DNA of 64,000 nt from positions 6,820,001 to 6,884,000 of the forward strand of contig CM075102.1 of the NCBI GenBank assembly GCA_037576195.1. Reading direction: 5' to 3'. Origin of the DNA: Phytoseiulus persimilis. Taxonomy: Eukaryota > Arthropoda > Arachnida > Mesostigmata > Phytoseiidae. Positions 32,101 to 42,357 of the stretch are shown piece by piece (the first letter of the stretch is position 1; each line of letters begins with the position of its first letter). The notes under the pieces are model-generated. The model was not told where the DNA came from. It worked only from the letters and a program-made list of their open reading frames with translations, and did not search any database. The translations under genes and the position numbers were made by a program.

Positions 32101-32983
32101 ACACGGGAGAAGTAGCCAAGAGCTACATTCTGCTATTCGTTCGCGCGGTCACCCGAGCGGTCCACATGGAGCTGACCACAGATCTTTCCACGGCAGAAGT
32201 GCTGGGCGCGCTACAGAAGTTCGTCAACAGATTTCCCTCGGTCAGAACGATAACAACGGACTTTCTTTCCAAAGAGCCGCCAAGGAAATCAAATGCATTT
32301 ACGAACACATCAAGGATGGCGATGTAAAAAAGTGGCTGGGAGACTCCTTCATCAGCTGGAGGTTCATCACGCCAGCAGCTCCCTGGTTCGGCGGATACTG
32401 AGAGAGACTCGTCGGAGTGATCAAAAGACCGATCAAGAATATTCTGGGCCCGATGATTCCCCACTCCAGGGACTTAGAGGTCATACTAAGCGGAATGGAA
32501 GCGATGGTCAACAGGCATCCAATCACCACGGCAGCGGCTGGTGCCGACGAGGTCGAGGCTCTGAGCCCAGCGAATTTGCTATACGGGATAAAAGGAGACA
32601 CAATTTTCCCACAACATTCGCTAAAACCACTAAAAAAGGGAGATACGGACAAGATTGTGTTCTCGAGAAGATGGCAATACCAGCAGCGGGTGTTGAACGC
32701 ATTCTGGAAACGGTTTCAGGGCGAACACCTAGCATATCTCAGATCAGCTCATAAACAACCGACGGGAAAGGCAAATCCAATCGGAGTAGGCGATGTCTGT
32801 CTCCTCGAGGACACGGCAAACAACCGAGCGTTGTGGCCGCTTTGCCATGTCATAGCACTGCCAGAACATACGGAGGCCAGCCAAGCAAGATCTAGCACGA
32901 AAAAAACGGCAAAGGGTCAGATTTTGAACCGCCCAATCAAAAAACTATATCCCCTAGAGAGACCACTGGAAACGACAACTTAG
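29113..32983 (+). pseudogene. BEL/Pao 1 pol (reverse transcriptase, RNase H, integrase), decayed
   Basis: Recognisable in order: reverse-transcriptase start (YYEDGFIE, HYLPVQAV) near 29910-30000; ITADIEKAFNQ with a palm Asp near 30165; the YMDD active site near 30420; RNase H (FSDASLEAYGF, ELLGALLAARLL, YTDNSSVLAW) at about 30960-31210; the integrase zinc region (HSGG...CPTC) near 31870-31970; the integrase core with Asp near 32065; and the C-terminal GDVCLLED...LWPL...KLYPLE block at 32790-32960. At least six frameshifts or stops separate these blocks. Confidence 0.75.
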
Positions 32984-33072
32984 AAGTGATATTAAGAGAT
33001 TAGAGTTAAGAAGGAATCAACGGCAGGAAAACAGAACACTCAGGAATTCGGTTCGAAAAATTAACAAGTTTA

Positions 33073-33690
33073 TCATATTACAGGATTATTCAGGCTTTTG
33101 AGGCCTCCGGGCATCGTGGTCGGCTGGGGGGGCGGGCCGGCGGACGGCAACTGGCGTTCCTGCGGGACAAAGCCGCTGGCCGAGTTGACGCCGCCAGGAC
33201 GCAGCGTCCCGGTAGAGTTGCTGCTCCTCTCGGGAGCGCCGCACACGGTCGCGCTCGGCGACCTCTTCAGCGAGCTGGGCGTCGATTCGGTCCTTAAGCT
33301 CCGGGACGCTGAGTCCCGATAGGAAAACCAGTGGGACGGGGGGCTCGGTGGGGGTCCGCAACACGTCCTGCGGGTCACGGCTCGCCACCTCACGCAGGTG
33401 CTCGAGGTATTGAGGGGTGTACAGCGGGCAGGGCACATTGTAGCGAAGGAGACGGGGGGCAGCAGGACCTCCTCGGACACCCGGGACACTCCGACGGTCA
33501 GGAACCTGGCGTACGCTCGGTAGCCCGCCTGCTCCGTCGCGGTCAAGGCAGACCAGGCGTACGTAACGATGGCGCGGCCGTCGGCTCGGGTCTGTAGGTG
33601 AAGCCAGGCAGAGTGCTGCTCCAGCTGCTGGTGGTCCAGGCCCATCGGGGAGTCCTGGTAGGGGACCCGGCGACGCACACGGCTCATGAC
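33073..33690 (-). CDS. GC-rich coding-like stretch, unknown protein
   Basis: On the minus strand a frame beginning MSRVRRRVPYQDSP (33688) follows a possible splice acceptor (tgcgcag). It runs through RADGRAIVTYAWSALTATEQAGYRAYARFL, and after a one-base shift near 33440 continues with YTPQYLEHLREVASRDPQDVL, FLSGLSVPELKDRIDAQLAEEV and a basic coiled stretch, ending ARRPQKPE at about 33086. GC content is far above the flanks. No family is recognised. It could be an exon of a captured or host gene, or part of a GC-rich transposon. Confidence 0.4.
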   Translation of the reverse strand, partial: VMSRVRRRVPYQDSPMGLDHQQLEQHSAWLHLQTRADGRAIVTYAWSALTATEQAGYRAYARFLTVGVSRVSEEVLLPPVSFATMCPARCTPLNTSSTCVRWRAVTRRTCCGPPPSPPSHWFSYRDSASRSLRTESTPSSLKRSPSATVCGAPERSSNSTGTLRPGGVNSASGFVPQERQLPSAGPPPQPTTMPGGLKSLNNPVI

Positions 33691-34063
33691 ACCTGCGCAT
33701 GGGGAACATCGTAGAAACAATCGAGAATTTCGACAATAAGCATCGAGACAAGCGGAACAATACATACCGCGGAGTCGGTGGCCGCTGGAACGGGGCACGG
33801 AGAGCTGCTGGAGTCTCGTGGATTCGTGGGGCGCTGGGCCGGTCCGTTGGAGGTTCAGTTGATTTTTTTTCGCTGAGAAGGCGTGAAAACTTCTTCTTCT
33901 TTTGTTGGAAGACTCACGTGAACGATCGGATCGTCGCGTTGACGAACGTGAGGCTGATACCGACGAACGTCAAGTTAGTGCTAACGAAGGACACACAAGT
34001 ACGATTTGTCGACTCAGAACTCCGGCTCGTCAAGATTTGTGAGAAAGAATTCATTCCCTCAAT

Positions 34064-35059
34064 ATGGGACGAAAACCGGCTCTGACTCCTCAAGAAAGGA
34101 TTCGCATCGATCAATTACACGGCTCTGGGCTCGCAGCAAGAGCTATCGGACGAGAGATCGGCAGAACAGCGGACGTAGTGCTGCGGTATTTGAGATTAGG
34201 GGCGGAGTATGGCATCAGATCGTACAAGAAACGAAGCACAAAGCTCTCAGATCGTCAGAAACGGAAGATAATTCAGGATGCGAGCAACAAGAGTGTCTCT
34301 TGCGCTCAAATCAGAGACCCAAACAACCTCCCAGTGCATAAACAGACCGTCTGGCGCGTTTTGAGAAGTGCGTATCATCTGAAATTCAAGAAAATGTGCG
34401 GGAAGCCCCCGCTGACGAAAAAGCACCGAGACACTAGGCTCGATCGCGCCCAGGAATGGATGAGTTGGACTTCGGAATGGGATAAAGTTGTCTTCAGCGA
34501 TGAGAAAAAATTCAATCTGGACGGCCCGGATGGATTCCATAACTACTATCACGATCTTCGGAAAGAGCCTCGATTCTATTCCAAAAGACAGTCCGGGGGC
34601 GGTTCAGTTATGATCTGGGAAGCGGTCAGTCGCCGCGGGACGTTACAAATCATCTTCGTGGAGACAATAATGCGTTCCGTTGACTATAAGCTGCTACTCG
34701 AGAACCACCTGCGACCTCAAGCTTTGGAGAAAGTTGGAACGGATTTCATCTTCCAGCAAGATTGCGCCTCCGTGCACACGGCGGCGATAATCAAAGATTG
34801 GTTCCGGGAGAGCGGAGTACGTTTTCTTGACTGGCCTCCGAGGAGCCCCGACCTGAACATTATTGAGAACCTCTGGGGAACGTTAGCTCGGCTCGTCTAT
34901 CCCAATGGGAAGCAGTACAACTCAAGAGAAGAACTGAAACATGCGATTCTTTCTTCTTGGGCCAGAATTGGGGAACGAGACATAAAACCACTCTATGATT
35001 CTCTCCCAAGGCGCATTTTTGAGGTCATCAAGGCGAAAGGGGGTTCGACGAAGTATTAA
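34064..35059 (+). CDS. Tc1-like (DD34E) transposase, apparently intact
   Basis: 331 residues from ATG to TAA with no interruption. The N-terminal half has paired helix-turn-helix DNA-binding domains (MGRKPALTPQERIRIDQLH, ARAIGREIGRT, then TVWRVLRS). The catalytic core has VFSDEKKFNLDGPDG (first Asp), FQQDCASVHTA (second Asp) and LNIIENLWG (Glu), with 34 residues between the second Asp and the Glu. Length fits the Tc1 family (about 340 residues). Terminal inverted repeats were not identified; ctgtcgataattt occurs just downstream at 35095 and again at 35266. Confidence 0.9.
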   Translation: MGRKPALTPQERIRIDQLHGSGLAARAIGREIGRTADVVLRYLRLGAEYGIRSYKKRSTKLSDRQKRKIIQDASNKSVSCAQIRDPNNLPVHKQTVWRVLRSAYHLKFKKMCGKPPLTKKHRDTRLDRAQEWMSWTSEWDKVVFSDEKKFNLDGPDGFHNYYHDLRKEPRFYSKRQSGGGSVMIWEAVSRRGTLQIIFVETIMRSVDYKLLLENHLRPQALEKVGTDFIFQQDCASVHTAAIIKDWFRESGVRFLDWPPRSPDLNIIENLWGTLARLVYPNGKQYNSREELKHAILSSWARIGERDIKPLYDSLPRRIFEVIKAKGGSTKY

Positions 35060-35290
35060 CATTCGAGAATTCCGAAATCGTGGAATAAATCAGCCTGTCG
35101 ATAATTTCATGTTACGGCTCGAAATCGATTTTCTGGAATCTTACGCGTCGTCTTCCTCGAATCGAAGAAATATTCTATCGCCACAACCGTGGTGATGCTG
35201 GGAGTATTCCATGGCAGCATCAACATCATCTCTCTTTGTCATCAGGAATAGTCTAGAAAACTTGACTGTCGATAATTTCGTGTTGTGGGC

Positions 35291-35731
35291 TGTACGTGCC
35301 GCCCAAGGAGGCAGCGACACCGGTCATTCGGGCTTGTCAAGAAATAAAGTACGAGAGAACTTAAATGGCGCACTCGGAATCACGGGTCACAGGCTCTGAC
35401 GTCAGCACGGCTTCTCCCGCTGACGTCACCTCCTCCAGACCCTGGAGCCAGCTGATCGTTCTAGCTCCAGCGGCCATGTTAAGATTTGACTTCGAAGCAA
35501 TCGGCTCACGTGTGGATCCAACGGACCGTCCCGGTTCTGTGTGTAAACTCGGTCCCCGAGTTTGAACCCCAGCCGGACTTCCAGCGACCCCCTCTCCGGA
35601 GCCTATAATTCATTATTTCAACAGCACAAGCCGCTCCGGCCCCGCTAGTAGTGAATTCTCAGTGCGCCCGTCGTCCCTCCCGGAGAAAGACAGCAGAAGT
35701 GTTTTCCTTATCCTTAGGAGCGTGGGCCACA
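35291..35731 (+). repeat. BEL-type LTR (solo, or 3' LTR of BEL 1)
   Basis: 441 bp with TGTACG start and CACA end, aligning throughout with the 5' LTR at 11374-11817. No internal BEL sequence touches either side, and the flanking five bases (TGGGC and ATTAC) are not a duplication. It is repeated as part of the tandem duplication. Confidence 0.75.
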
Positions 35732-35739
35732 ATTACTTT

Positions 35740-35867
35740 TCAACTCTGGGGGGATGGTTCCGAGACCAATCTGACCATTACTTTCCAAGTCTGGAGGGGT
35801 GATTCCGAGAGGAATCTGACTATAACTTCCCAAGTCTGGGAAGTGATTCCGAGACCGATCTGACCAT
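35740..35867. repeat. Minisatellite, three units, inverted family member
   Basis: Three 43-47-bp units of the form gGTGATTCCGAG...ATCTGACc. This is the reverse complement of the unit repeated at 41328-42002. The same block recurs at 38175-38302 in the second duplication unit. Confidence 0.7.
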
Positions 35868-36275
35868 GACAACATGTACTCATAAAACGAATGAGAAGAT
35901 AGTGTCAGGAATGATCCCGACCCAGTGAAGAGAGGAAAATGTGCCGCGATGGCAGGGAAGGAAGTCCAACCGCGCAGAGCGCTGCCGACTCCGGTCGGCC
36001 AAAGGCCGGCTGGTCTGTCCATACTTCCCCTCGTTGTCACGGTACTCTGAAAATGCTTTCGCCATGGCTATAGCCAATCCAACATCTATTTGGGATAGTC
36101 CTTGACGATGAATCCGACTGCTCTGAACATCTCTCCTGATTCCGCCAAGCACGCCTCAATATTAGCGCTAAGATGTATAGGAAAACTCGAGAGTTTCAAG
36201 AAAAGCTCCTCTTGTTTGGAATGGGGAAGTTTAGGCGTTCCAAGTGCCACAGGGCTTCTCAGTTCGGGGGTCGAT

Positions 36276-37304
36276 TTATGGGACAAACACACGGCACTGG
36301 AATGATAACACGTTGGCGAATCTGTGAGTGAGTATCATGCGTTTATTTACGACCGACGAAACTCCGTCAGTGAGATGGATGGATCTGTTGTTCGTCGCAC
36401 AAGTTTCCGAATCTCGGCGTGATATTCGACACATGATTTGGTTCTCAACGTTGATATTAGAGCGGTATGTGCTCCTGATCACGGCAACTGCCGAGAAGCC
36501 GGCTTCGCATGAATACGATTTTGCGAATGGGATTAAGACTCTGAGAGCTTCCTGAAGTTGACCTTGTGCACGGAATTGCCTGACAGCTCGATCAGGCTCC
36601 CTTGTTCTCGAACGGTGAATCCGCTTCGAGCTTCGGGTCCGAAAGGGTCTCGTATCCATTCAAAGTTTTGGAAGCCATCACTTGGGAAATACTCCGCGAA
36701 GCACAAGCTCAGCTCTTTGAGGTTACCCATGAATACGAGGAGCTGAGAAGTGCTTAAAGAGAGACCAGTTGAGCAACAAAATTCCTCCAGACATGGGAAA
36801 ACTCCACTGATGTCCTTTTCCATTAGTTTTTGCTGCCAAAAACTCAGCTTCCTCCGGAAGACATTGACTGCTTCAGTGGTGTTGAGAATATGCATGAGTG
36901 GACCCTGGAGTGAAATGTTCAAATCATTCAACTTCTCGAAAATGTCAAACAAAGACGCAATCTTTGTGAGAAAGTTCGAGCCCACGAAGTGCCCGGCAAC
37001 CCTCGTGTTTTTCATCGTTGAGGAAAGCGAAGACTTCGTTGCGCAGTTTGAACGTCCGAAGTATGACGTTACCAATTGAGAGCCATCGGGCATTGCAGTA
37101 GAATAATAGTTTCGTATTCTCTGCACCCATGTCCTCACAGAGCTCCCTGAAAAACCTTGCTTTCACAGGTCGTGTCTCCACATAATTCACTACTCTGATG
37201 GTCGTTCCGAGGACTTGGAAGAGTTCCGTACTCAATTTCCTTGGAGCGAGAACTTCTCGGTGAATTATGCAATGCGTCCGTCCGCGTTCGACGCTCTTTT
37301 GCAA
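36276..37304 (-). pseudogene. hAT (ZBED-like) transposase fragment in duplication unit 1
   Basis: Copy of the C-terminal half found at 38802-39746. Frames contain THCIIHREVLAPRKLS, NARWLSIGNVIL, LNISLQGPLMHILN and FAKSYSCEAGFSAVAVI. A 7-bp deletion near 36434 destroys the last part of the dimerisation domain that remains readable in unit 2. Confidence 0.8.
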
Positions 37305-37697
37305 AGCAGCGCTCTCAATCCGTTGTAGCAGCCGGACATTGAGCGCGCGGGGACTTGCCTCGCGCCCGATTCCGCGAGCCCGAGTAAAGCTCCGCCCAGC
37401 GGACAGCGCGCCGGCTTAGTGAAACTTCTGTGCGGTGCTATGTCGCTTCTGCTAGGAGTTCTCCGGTTACATCATCTTGGCCTAGTTCAAAGCATGAGTC
37501 GCTATCCTTCTCTCTGAACGGAGAAGCGTTCGTAGAGCATCCCTGTGACATCGCCCTCCTGAGTGAATGTGGATGAAGCGCATCGGAGGAGGGACGAATT
37601 GTACTGATTGTTCGGATAGCCGATAATTTTTCATGGAGAATCAGTCATTGATCCCCCCCCCCCCCCCTCAGGGCGCAGTTTCCTCATCCGTTCAACC

Positions 37698-40134
37698 TGA
37701 CTGTCGATAATTTCGTGTTGTGGGCTGTACGTGCCGCCCAAGGAGGCAGCGACACCGGTCATTCGGGCTTGTCAAGAAATAAAGTACGAGAGAACTTAAA
37801 TGGCGCACTCGGAATCACGGGTCACAGGCTCTGACGTCAGCACGGCTTCTCCCGCTGACGTCACCTCCTCCAGACCCTGGAGCCAGCTGATCGTTCTAGC
37901 TCCAGCGGCCATGTTAAGATTTGACTTCGAAGCAATCGGCTCACGTGTGGATCCAACGGACCGTCCCGGTTCTGTGTGTAAACTCGGTCCCCGAGTTTGA
38001 ACCCCAGCCGGACTTCCAGCGACCCCCTCTCCGGAGCCTATAATTCATTATTTCAACAGCACAAGCCGCTCCGGCCCCGCTAGTAGTGAATTCTCAGTGC
38101 GCCCGTCGTCCCTCCCGGAGAAAGACAGCAGAAGTGTTTTCCTTATCCTTAGGAGCGTGGGCCACAATTACTTTTCAACTCTGGGGGGATGGTTCCGAGA
38201 CCAATCTGACCATTACTTTCCAAGTCTGGAGGGGTGATTCCGAGAGGAATCTGACTATAACTTCCCAAGTCTGGGAAGTGATTCCGAGACCGATCTGACC
38301 ATGACAACATGTACTCATAAAACGAATGAGAAGATAGTGTCAGGAATGATCCCGACCCAGTGAAGAGAGGAAAATGTGCCGCGATGGCAGGGAAGGAAGT
38401 CCAACCGCGCAGAGCGCTGCCGACTCCGGTCGGCCAAAGGCCGGCTGGTCTGTCCATACTTCCCCTCGTTGTCACGGTACTCTGAAAATGCTTTCGCCAT
38501 GGCTATAGCCAATCCAACATCTATTTGGGATAGTCCTTGACGATGAATCCGACTGCTCTGAACATCTCTCCTGATTCCGCCAAGCACGCCTCAATATTAG
38601 CGCTAAGATGTATAGGAAAACTCGAGAGTTTCAAGAAAAGCTCCTCTTGTTTGGAATGGGGAAGTTTAGGCGTTCCAAGTGCCACAGGGCTTCTCAGTTC
38701 GGGGGTCGATTTATGGGACAAACACACGGCACTGGAATGATAACACGTTGGCGAATCTGTGAGTGAGTATCATGCGTTTATTTACGACCGACGAAACTCC
38801 GTCAGTGAGATGGATGGATCTGTTGTTCGTCGCACAAGTTTCCGAATCTCGGCGTGATATTCGACACTGCTATTCTGATTTGGTTCTCAACGTTGATATT
38901 AGAGCGGTATGTGCTCCTGATCACGGCAACTGCCGAGAAGCCGGCTTCGCATGAATACGATTTTGCGAATGGGATTAAGACTCTGAGAGCTTCCTGAAGT
39001 TGACCTTGTGCACGGAATTGCCTGACAGCTCGATCAGGCTCCCTTGTTCTCGAACGGTGAATCCGCTTCGAGCTTCGGGTCCGAAAGGGTCTCGTATCCA
39101 TTCCAAGTTTTGGAAGCCATCACTTGGGAAATACTCCGCGAAGCACAAGCTCAGCTCTTTGAGGTTACCCATGAATACGAGGAGCTGAGAAGTGCTTAAA
39201 GAGAGACCAGTTGAGCAACAAAATTCCTCCAGACATGGGAAAACTCCACTGATGTCCTTTTCCATTAGTTTTTGCTGCCAAAAACTCAGCTTCCTCCGGA
39301 AGACATTGACTGCTTCAGTGGTGTTGAGAATATGCATGAGTGGACCCTGGAGTGAAATGTTCAAATCATTCAACTTCTCGAAAATGTCAAACAAAGACGC
39401 AATCTTTGTGAGAAAGTTCGAGCCCACGAAGTGCCCGGCAACCCTCGTGTTTTTCATCGTTGAGGAAAGCGAAGACTTCGTTGCGCAGTTTGAACGTCCG
39501 AAGTATGACGTTACCAATTGAGAGCCATCGGGCATTGCAGTAGAATAATAGTTTCGTATTCTCTGCACCCATGTCCTCACAGAGCTCCCTGAAAAACCTT
39601 GCTTTCACAGGTCGTGTCTCCACATAATTCTCTACTCTGATGGTCGTTCCGAGGACTTGGAAGAGTTCCGTACTCAATTTCCTTGGAGCGAGAACTTCTC
39701 GGTGAATTATGCAATGCGTCCGTCCGCGTTCGACGCTCTTTTGCAAAGCAGCGCTCTCAATCCGTTGTAGCAGCCGGACATTGAGCGCGCGGGGACTTGC
39801 CTCGCGCCCGATTCCGCGAGCCCGAGTAAAGCTCCGCCCAGCGGACAGCGCGCCGGCTTAGTGAAACTTCTGTGCGGTGCTATGTCGCTTCTGCTAGGAG
39901 TTCTCCGGTTACATCATCTTGGCCTAGTTCAAAGCATGAGTCGCTATCCTTCTCTCTGAACGGAGAAGCGTTCGTAGAGCATCCCTGTGACATCGCCCTC
40001 CTGAGTGAATGTGGATGAAGCGCATCGGAGGAGGGACGAATTGTACTGATTGTTCGGATAGCCGATAATTTTTTATGGAGAATCAGTCATTGATCCCCCC
40101 CCCCTCAGGGCGCAGTTTCCTCATCCGTTCAACC
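37698..40134. repeat. Tandem segmental duplication, unit 2 (2437 bp)
   Basis: Nearly identical to unit 1. It is the ancestral arrangement, because the MITE and transposase continue unbroken past its right end. Confidence 0.9.
37726..38166 (+). repeat. BEL-type LTR, copy inside the tandem duplication
   Basis: Identical by eye to 35291-35731 and offset by exactly 2435 bp, so it is a duplicate made after insertion, not a separate insertion. Confidence 0.85.
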
Positions 40135-41105
40135 TGACTCGGAGAAGGAGTGTCTGATCATACTTCCGAAGCGTTGGGCAGTGAACAGCAGCAGGACAGG
40201 AGACGGCAGGGTCAACATTGTTCCGATGCCATATGTTCAATTCGTTCTCTTCAACAACGAGGTCCTGCTCTGTCCTGAGAGGAGCGCATTCATAGAAGCT
40301 TCACTGAGCCGGCGCGCTCTCCGCTGAGCGGCACTTTATTCGGGCTCGCGGAATCGGGCTCGAGGGAGGTAACCGAGCGCGCTCCATCAGTGCACATGTT
40401 GATGCAGTTGGTCCACTTCATGGCGTTCTCGGCCAGGAAGGTTTCCACAATGACGGAGAGGTCTCCGGATTTTGTTCCCGCAGAGATGTCTCGACAGAAG
40501 AGGAAATCTTCCGTGATGGTTCCACCGTCGGCGAAGCGGACGTAGCAGACAAGATGAGCATCTTCGTTGCCGTCGATTGCCTCGTTCAGTTGTAAGGCGA
40601 ACCCGGTCAGCTTCACTCTCTCAACGAGTTGAGCGTTGATGTCTGCTGCCATACGTGAAATACGGCGCCCTATCGTATTATCTGCGAGGGGAACGTTTTT
40701 GATGACATCACTTGCATGATCACCAATCATGGTTCGCACATCGACGGCTGCCGGAAGTATCAGCTCTGTTGCTATTGTATGGGGTTTTTTGCACTTCGCG
40801 ATGCGGTAGGCTACCAGATAAGATGCCAATAACGTGTTCCCTGGGGAGATCATATGCTCGGGTCCCTGAGTTCTTAATTCATGGAGCTTCATGACGAAAT
40901 ACTCGCGAGGTAGAACATCGGAGCCTGGATGTTGAGATTCCATGTGACGCCTGAGTTTATTCGGCACCATGCTCTCTGCGGAGAGAATCATACCGCAAAG
41001 CACAAACTGAGGTCTTTCCACACCTTCGATCACCGTTGAGGTGAAGCCGAAGTTGAGATATCCATGGTGGTATCTCCGATTCTTGCGTCTCCTCGTTCCA
41101 ACCAT
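38802..41105 (-). pseudogene. hAT-superfamily transposase (ZBED-like), interrupted by a MITE
   Basis: The N-terminal half (40375-41105) has a zinc-finger-like start (VLCGMILSAESM...H...H), then SYLVAYRIAKCKKPHTIATELI and the TGFALQLNEAIDGN and FCRDISAGT segments, ending at MCTDGARS. The MITE at 39791-40374 splits this motif. The C-terminal half (38802-39782) has CIIHREVL, RWLSIGNV, SLQGPLMHIL and the dimerisation block (SCEAGFSAVAVIRSTY...) ending HPSH. Two frameshifts lie in the C-terminal half. It resembles the ZBED5/FAM200 type of domesticated or fossil hAT protein. This copy is dead. Confidence 0.82.
39791..40374. mobile_element. hAT-type MITE (584 bp) inside the hAT transposase
   Basis: Flanked by a perfect 8-bp duplication GAGCGCGC (39783-39790 and 40375-40382), the length expected for hAT insertions. 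The ends are imperfect inverted repeats of about 75 bp, whose inner parts match almost exactly (CCCGATTCCGCGAGCCCG). Codons either side agree with the family motif GARS, confirming the borders. No coding capacity. A truncated duplicate lies at 37349-37697. Confidence 0.88.
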
Positions 41106-41327
41106 GAGTGAACTGTTGGATTCCGAACTTTCATTGCAACTTATTGGGAGCTAGACCATTTCAGAGCTTACGTGGATGATCAGTGTCTTCGGAATCTCCA
41201 GGAAACGTAGCTGAGATGGCGAGGGTGGTGCTGCGCATCCGATTCAAGGCACACACGGACTAGCAGAGAACAGATGGAGCGTAGAATCACGCGATTCCGC
41301 TCGGAAAGTTCTGCTATTCTCGTCCTC

Positions 41328-42002
41328 GGAATCACCTTCATAGACCCCCAGAAATATGGTCAGATCGACCTCGGAATCACCTCTTTGAGGCCCCGAAAGT
41401 ATTGTCAGATCGACGTCAGAATCACCTCCACAGACCCCAGGAATAAGGTCAGATCGACGTCAGAATCACCTCTATTGACCCCAGGAATATGGTCAGATCG
41501 ACCTCGGAATCACCTCCATAACCCCCAGAAATATGGTCAGATCGACCTCGGAATCACCTCTTTAGGGGCCCAAAAATATTGTCAGATCGACGTCAGAATC
41601 ACCTCAATAGACCCCCAGGAATATGGTCAGATCGACCTCGGAATGACCTCCATAGACCGCAGGAATATGGTCAGATCGACCTCGGAATCACCTCTTTGGG
41701 GCCCCAAAAGTATTATCAGATCAACGTCAGAATCACCTCCATAGACCCCAGGAATATGGTCAGACTGACCTTGGAATCACCTTCATAGACCCCCAGAAAT
41801 ATGGTTAGATCGACCTCGGAATCACCTCTTCGGGGCCCCAAAAGTATTGTCAGATCGACGTCAGAATCACCTCCATAGACCCCAGGAATATGGTCAGATC
41901 GACCTCGGAATCAGCTCTTTGGGGCCTCAAAAGTATTGTCAGATCGACCTCGGAATCACCTCTTTGGGGCCCCAAAAGTATTGTCAGATCGACGTCAGAA
42001 TC
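41328..42002 (+). repeat. Minisatellite, about 15 units of 44-46 bp
   Basis: Units run from one gTCAGATCGACcTCgGAATCACC to the next. Two variants alternate: one with CATAGACCCC.GGAATATGG, one with TTTGGGGCCCCAAAAGTATT. The period is close to 45 bp, so one frame stays open through it, but the repeated peptide is a by-product. The same family occurs inverted at 38175-38302 on the other side of the hAT transposase. Confidence 0.9.
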
Positions 42003-42357
42003 TGTTGAGTATTTGATGTTTCACCCAGAGCAGTCGTCGGCACTGTTCTGGTAATCAGGGACGACGCCAGTCGAGCACGCAAAGCGTCGGTGAACTTTGA
42101 GCATGATCAACCGCGCGCAGGCGATTACTGCAGATCACTGAGATAGAAATCGGACGCCTGCAGACTGACGTCAAGCGTCAGTAATTACTGCGATTATAAT
42201 CGCCGTGTAACTCTCCCCTGTCAGTGACTATACCAAAAAAAAGTCGGAGTAAAACTCCAGTGTGTTGGGGGAGCCAAACATTCTGTCAACCAGAATTGTC
42301 GTTTTCATTCAGTAGCCGTCGTCTCCGCTCAGTAGCCGCCTGGCATTATCCAAGTTC
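42003..42357. other. Non-coding leader-like sequence upstream of copia 3 gag
   Basis: Begins TGTTGAGTATTTG right after the minisatellite. It may be part of a copia LTR or leader, but no second copy was found in the window, and the N-terminal part of gag is missing. No gene seen. Confidence 0.35.

Larger units (their letters stand above)
11374..32983 (+). mobile_element. BEL/Pao retrotransposon 1, split by copia 1
   Basis: A plus-strand BEL/Pao element with LTR, primer-binding region, gag, protease, reverse transcriptase, RNase H, integrase and the C-terminal domain that follows integrase in this family. Copia 1 (13462-28090) interrupts gag. Pieces on either side join at a near-duplicated GGCAT/GGTAT. 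Pol is broken by many indels and stops, so the element is old. The 3' end is uncertain: a related LTR occurs at 35291-35731, beyond a GC-rich stretch and a Tc1 element. Confidence 0.8.
35263..37697. repeat. Tandem segmental duplication, unit 1 (2435 bp)
   Basis: Contains the BEL LTR, three minisatellite units, the 3' half of a hAT transposase and the first 349 bp of a MITE. Both breakpoints share TGACT (35263-35267 and 37698-37702; 40135-40139 at the far end), so the copy arose between 5-bp microhomologies. Relative to unit 2 it lacks 7 bp near 36434, which breaks the transposase C-terminus, and its poly-C run is 15 rather than 10. Confidence 0.9.

Noticed and set aside
37650-37670. Poly-C run as a regulatory element
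   Set aside because: Its length differs between the duplicate units (15 versus 10), as expected for slippage in a homopolymer.
35291-38166. The two BEL LTRs as the pair of one element
   Set aside because: The sequence between them is the first unit of a tandem duplication with no BEL gag or pol, so the second LTR is a copy made by duplication.
41274-41744. 156-codon ORF of repeating peptide
   Set aside because: It arises because the minisatellite period is close to 45 bp; the peptide has no other support.
41328-42002. CRISPR-like array
   Set aside because: Units are contiguous 44-46-bp tandem variants without spacers, in a eukaryotic transposon setting.
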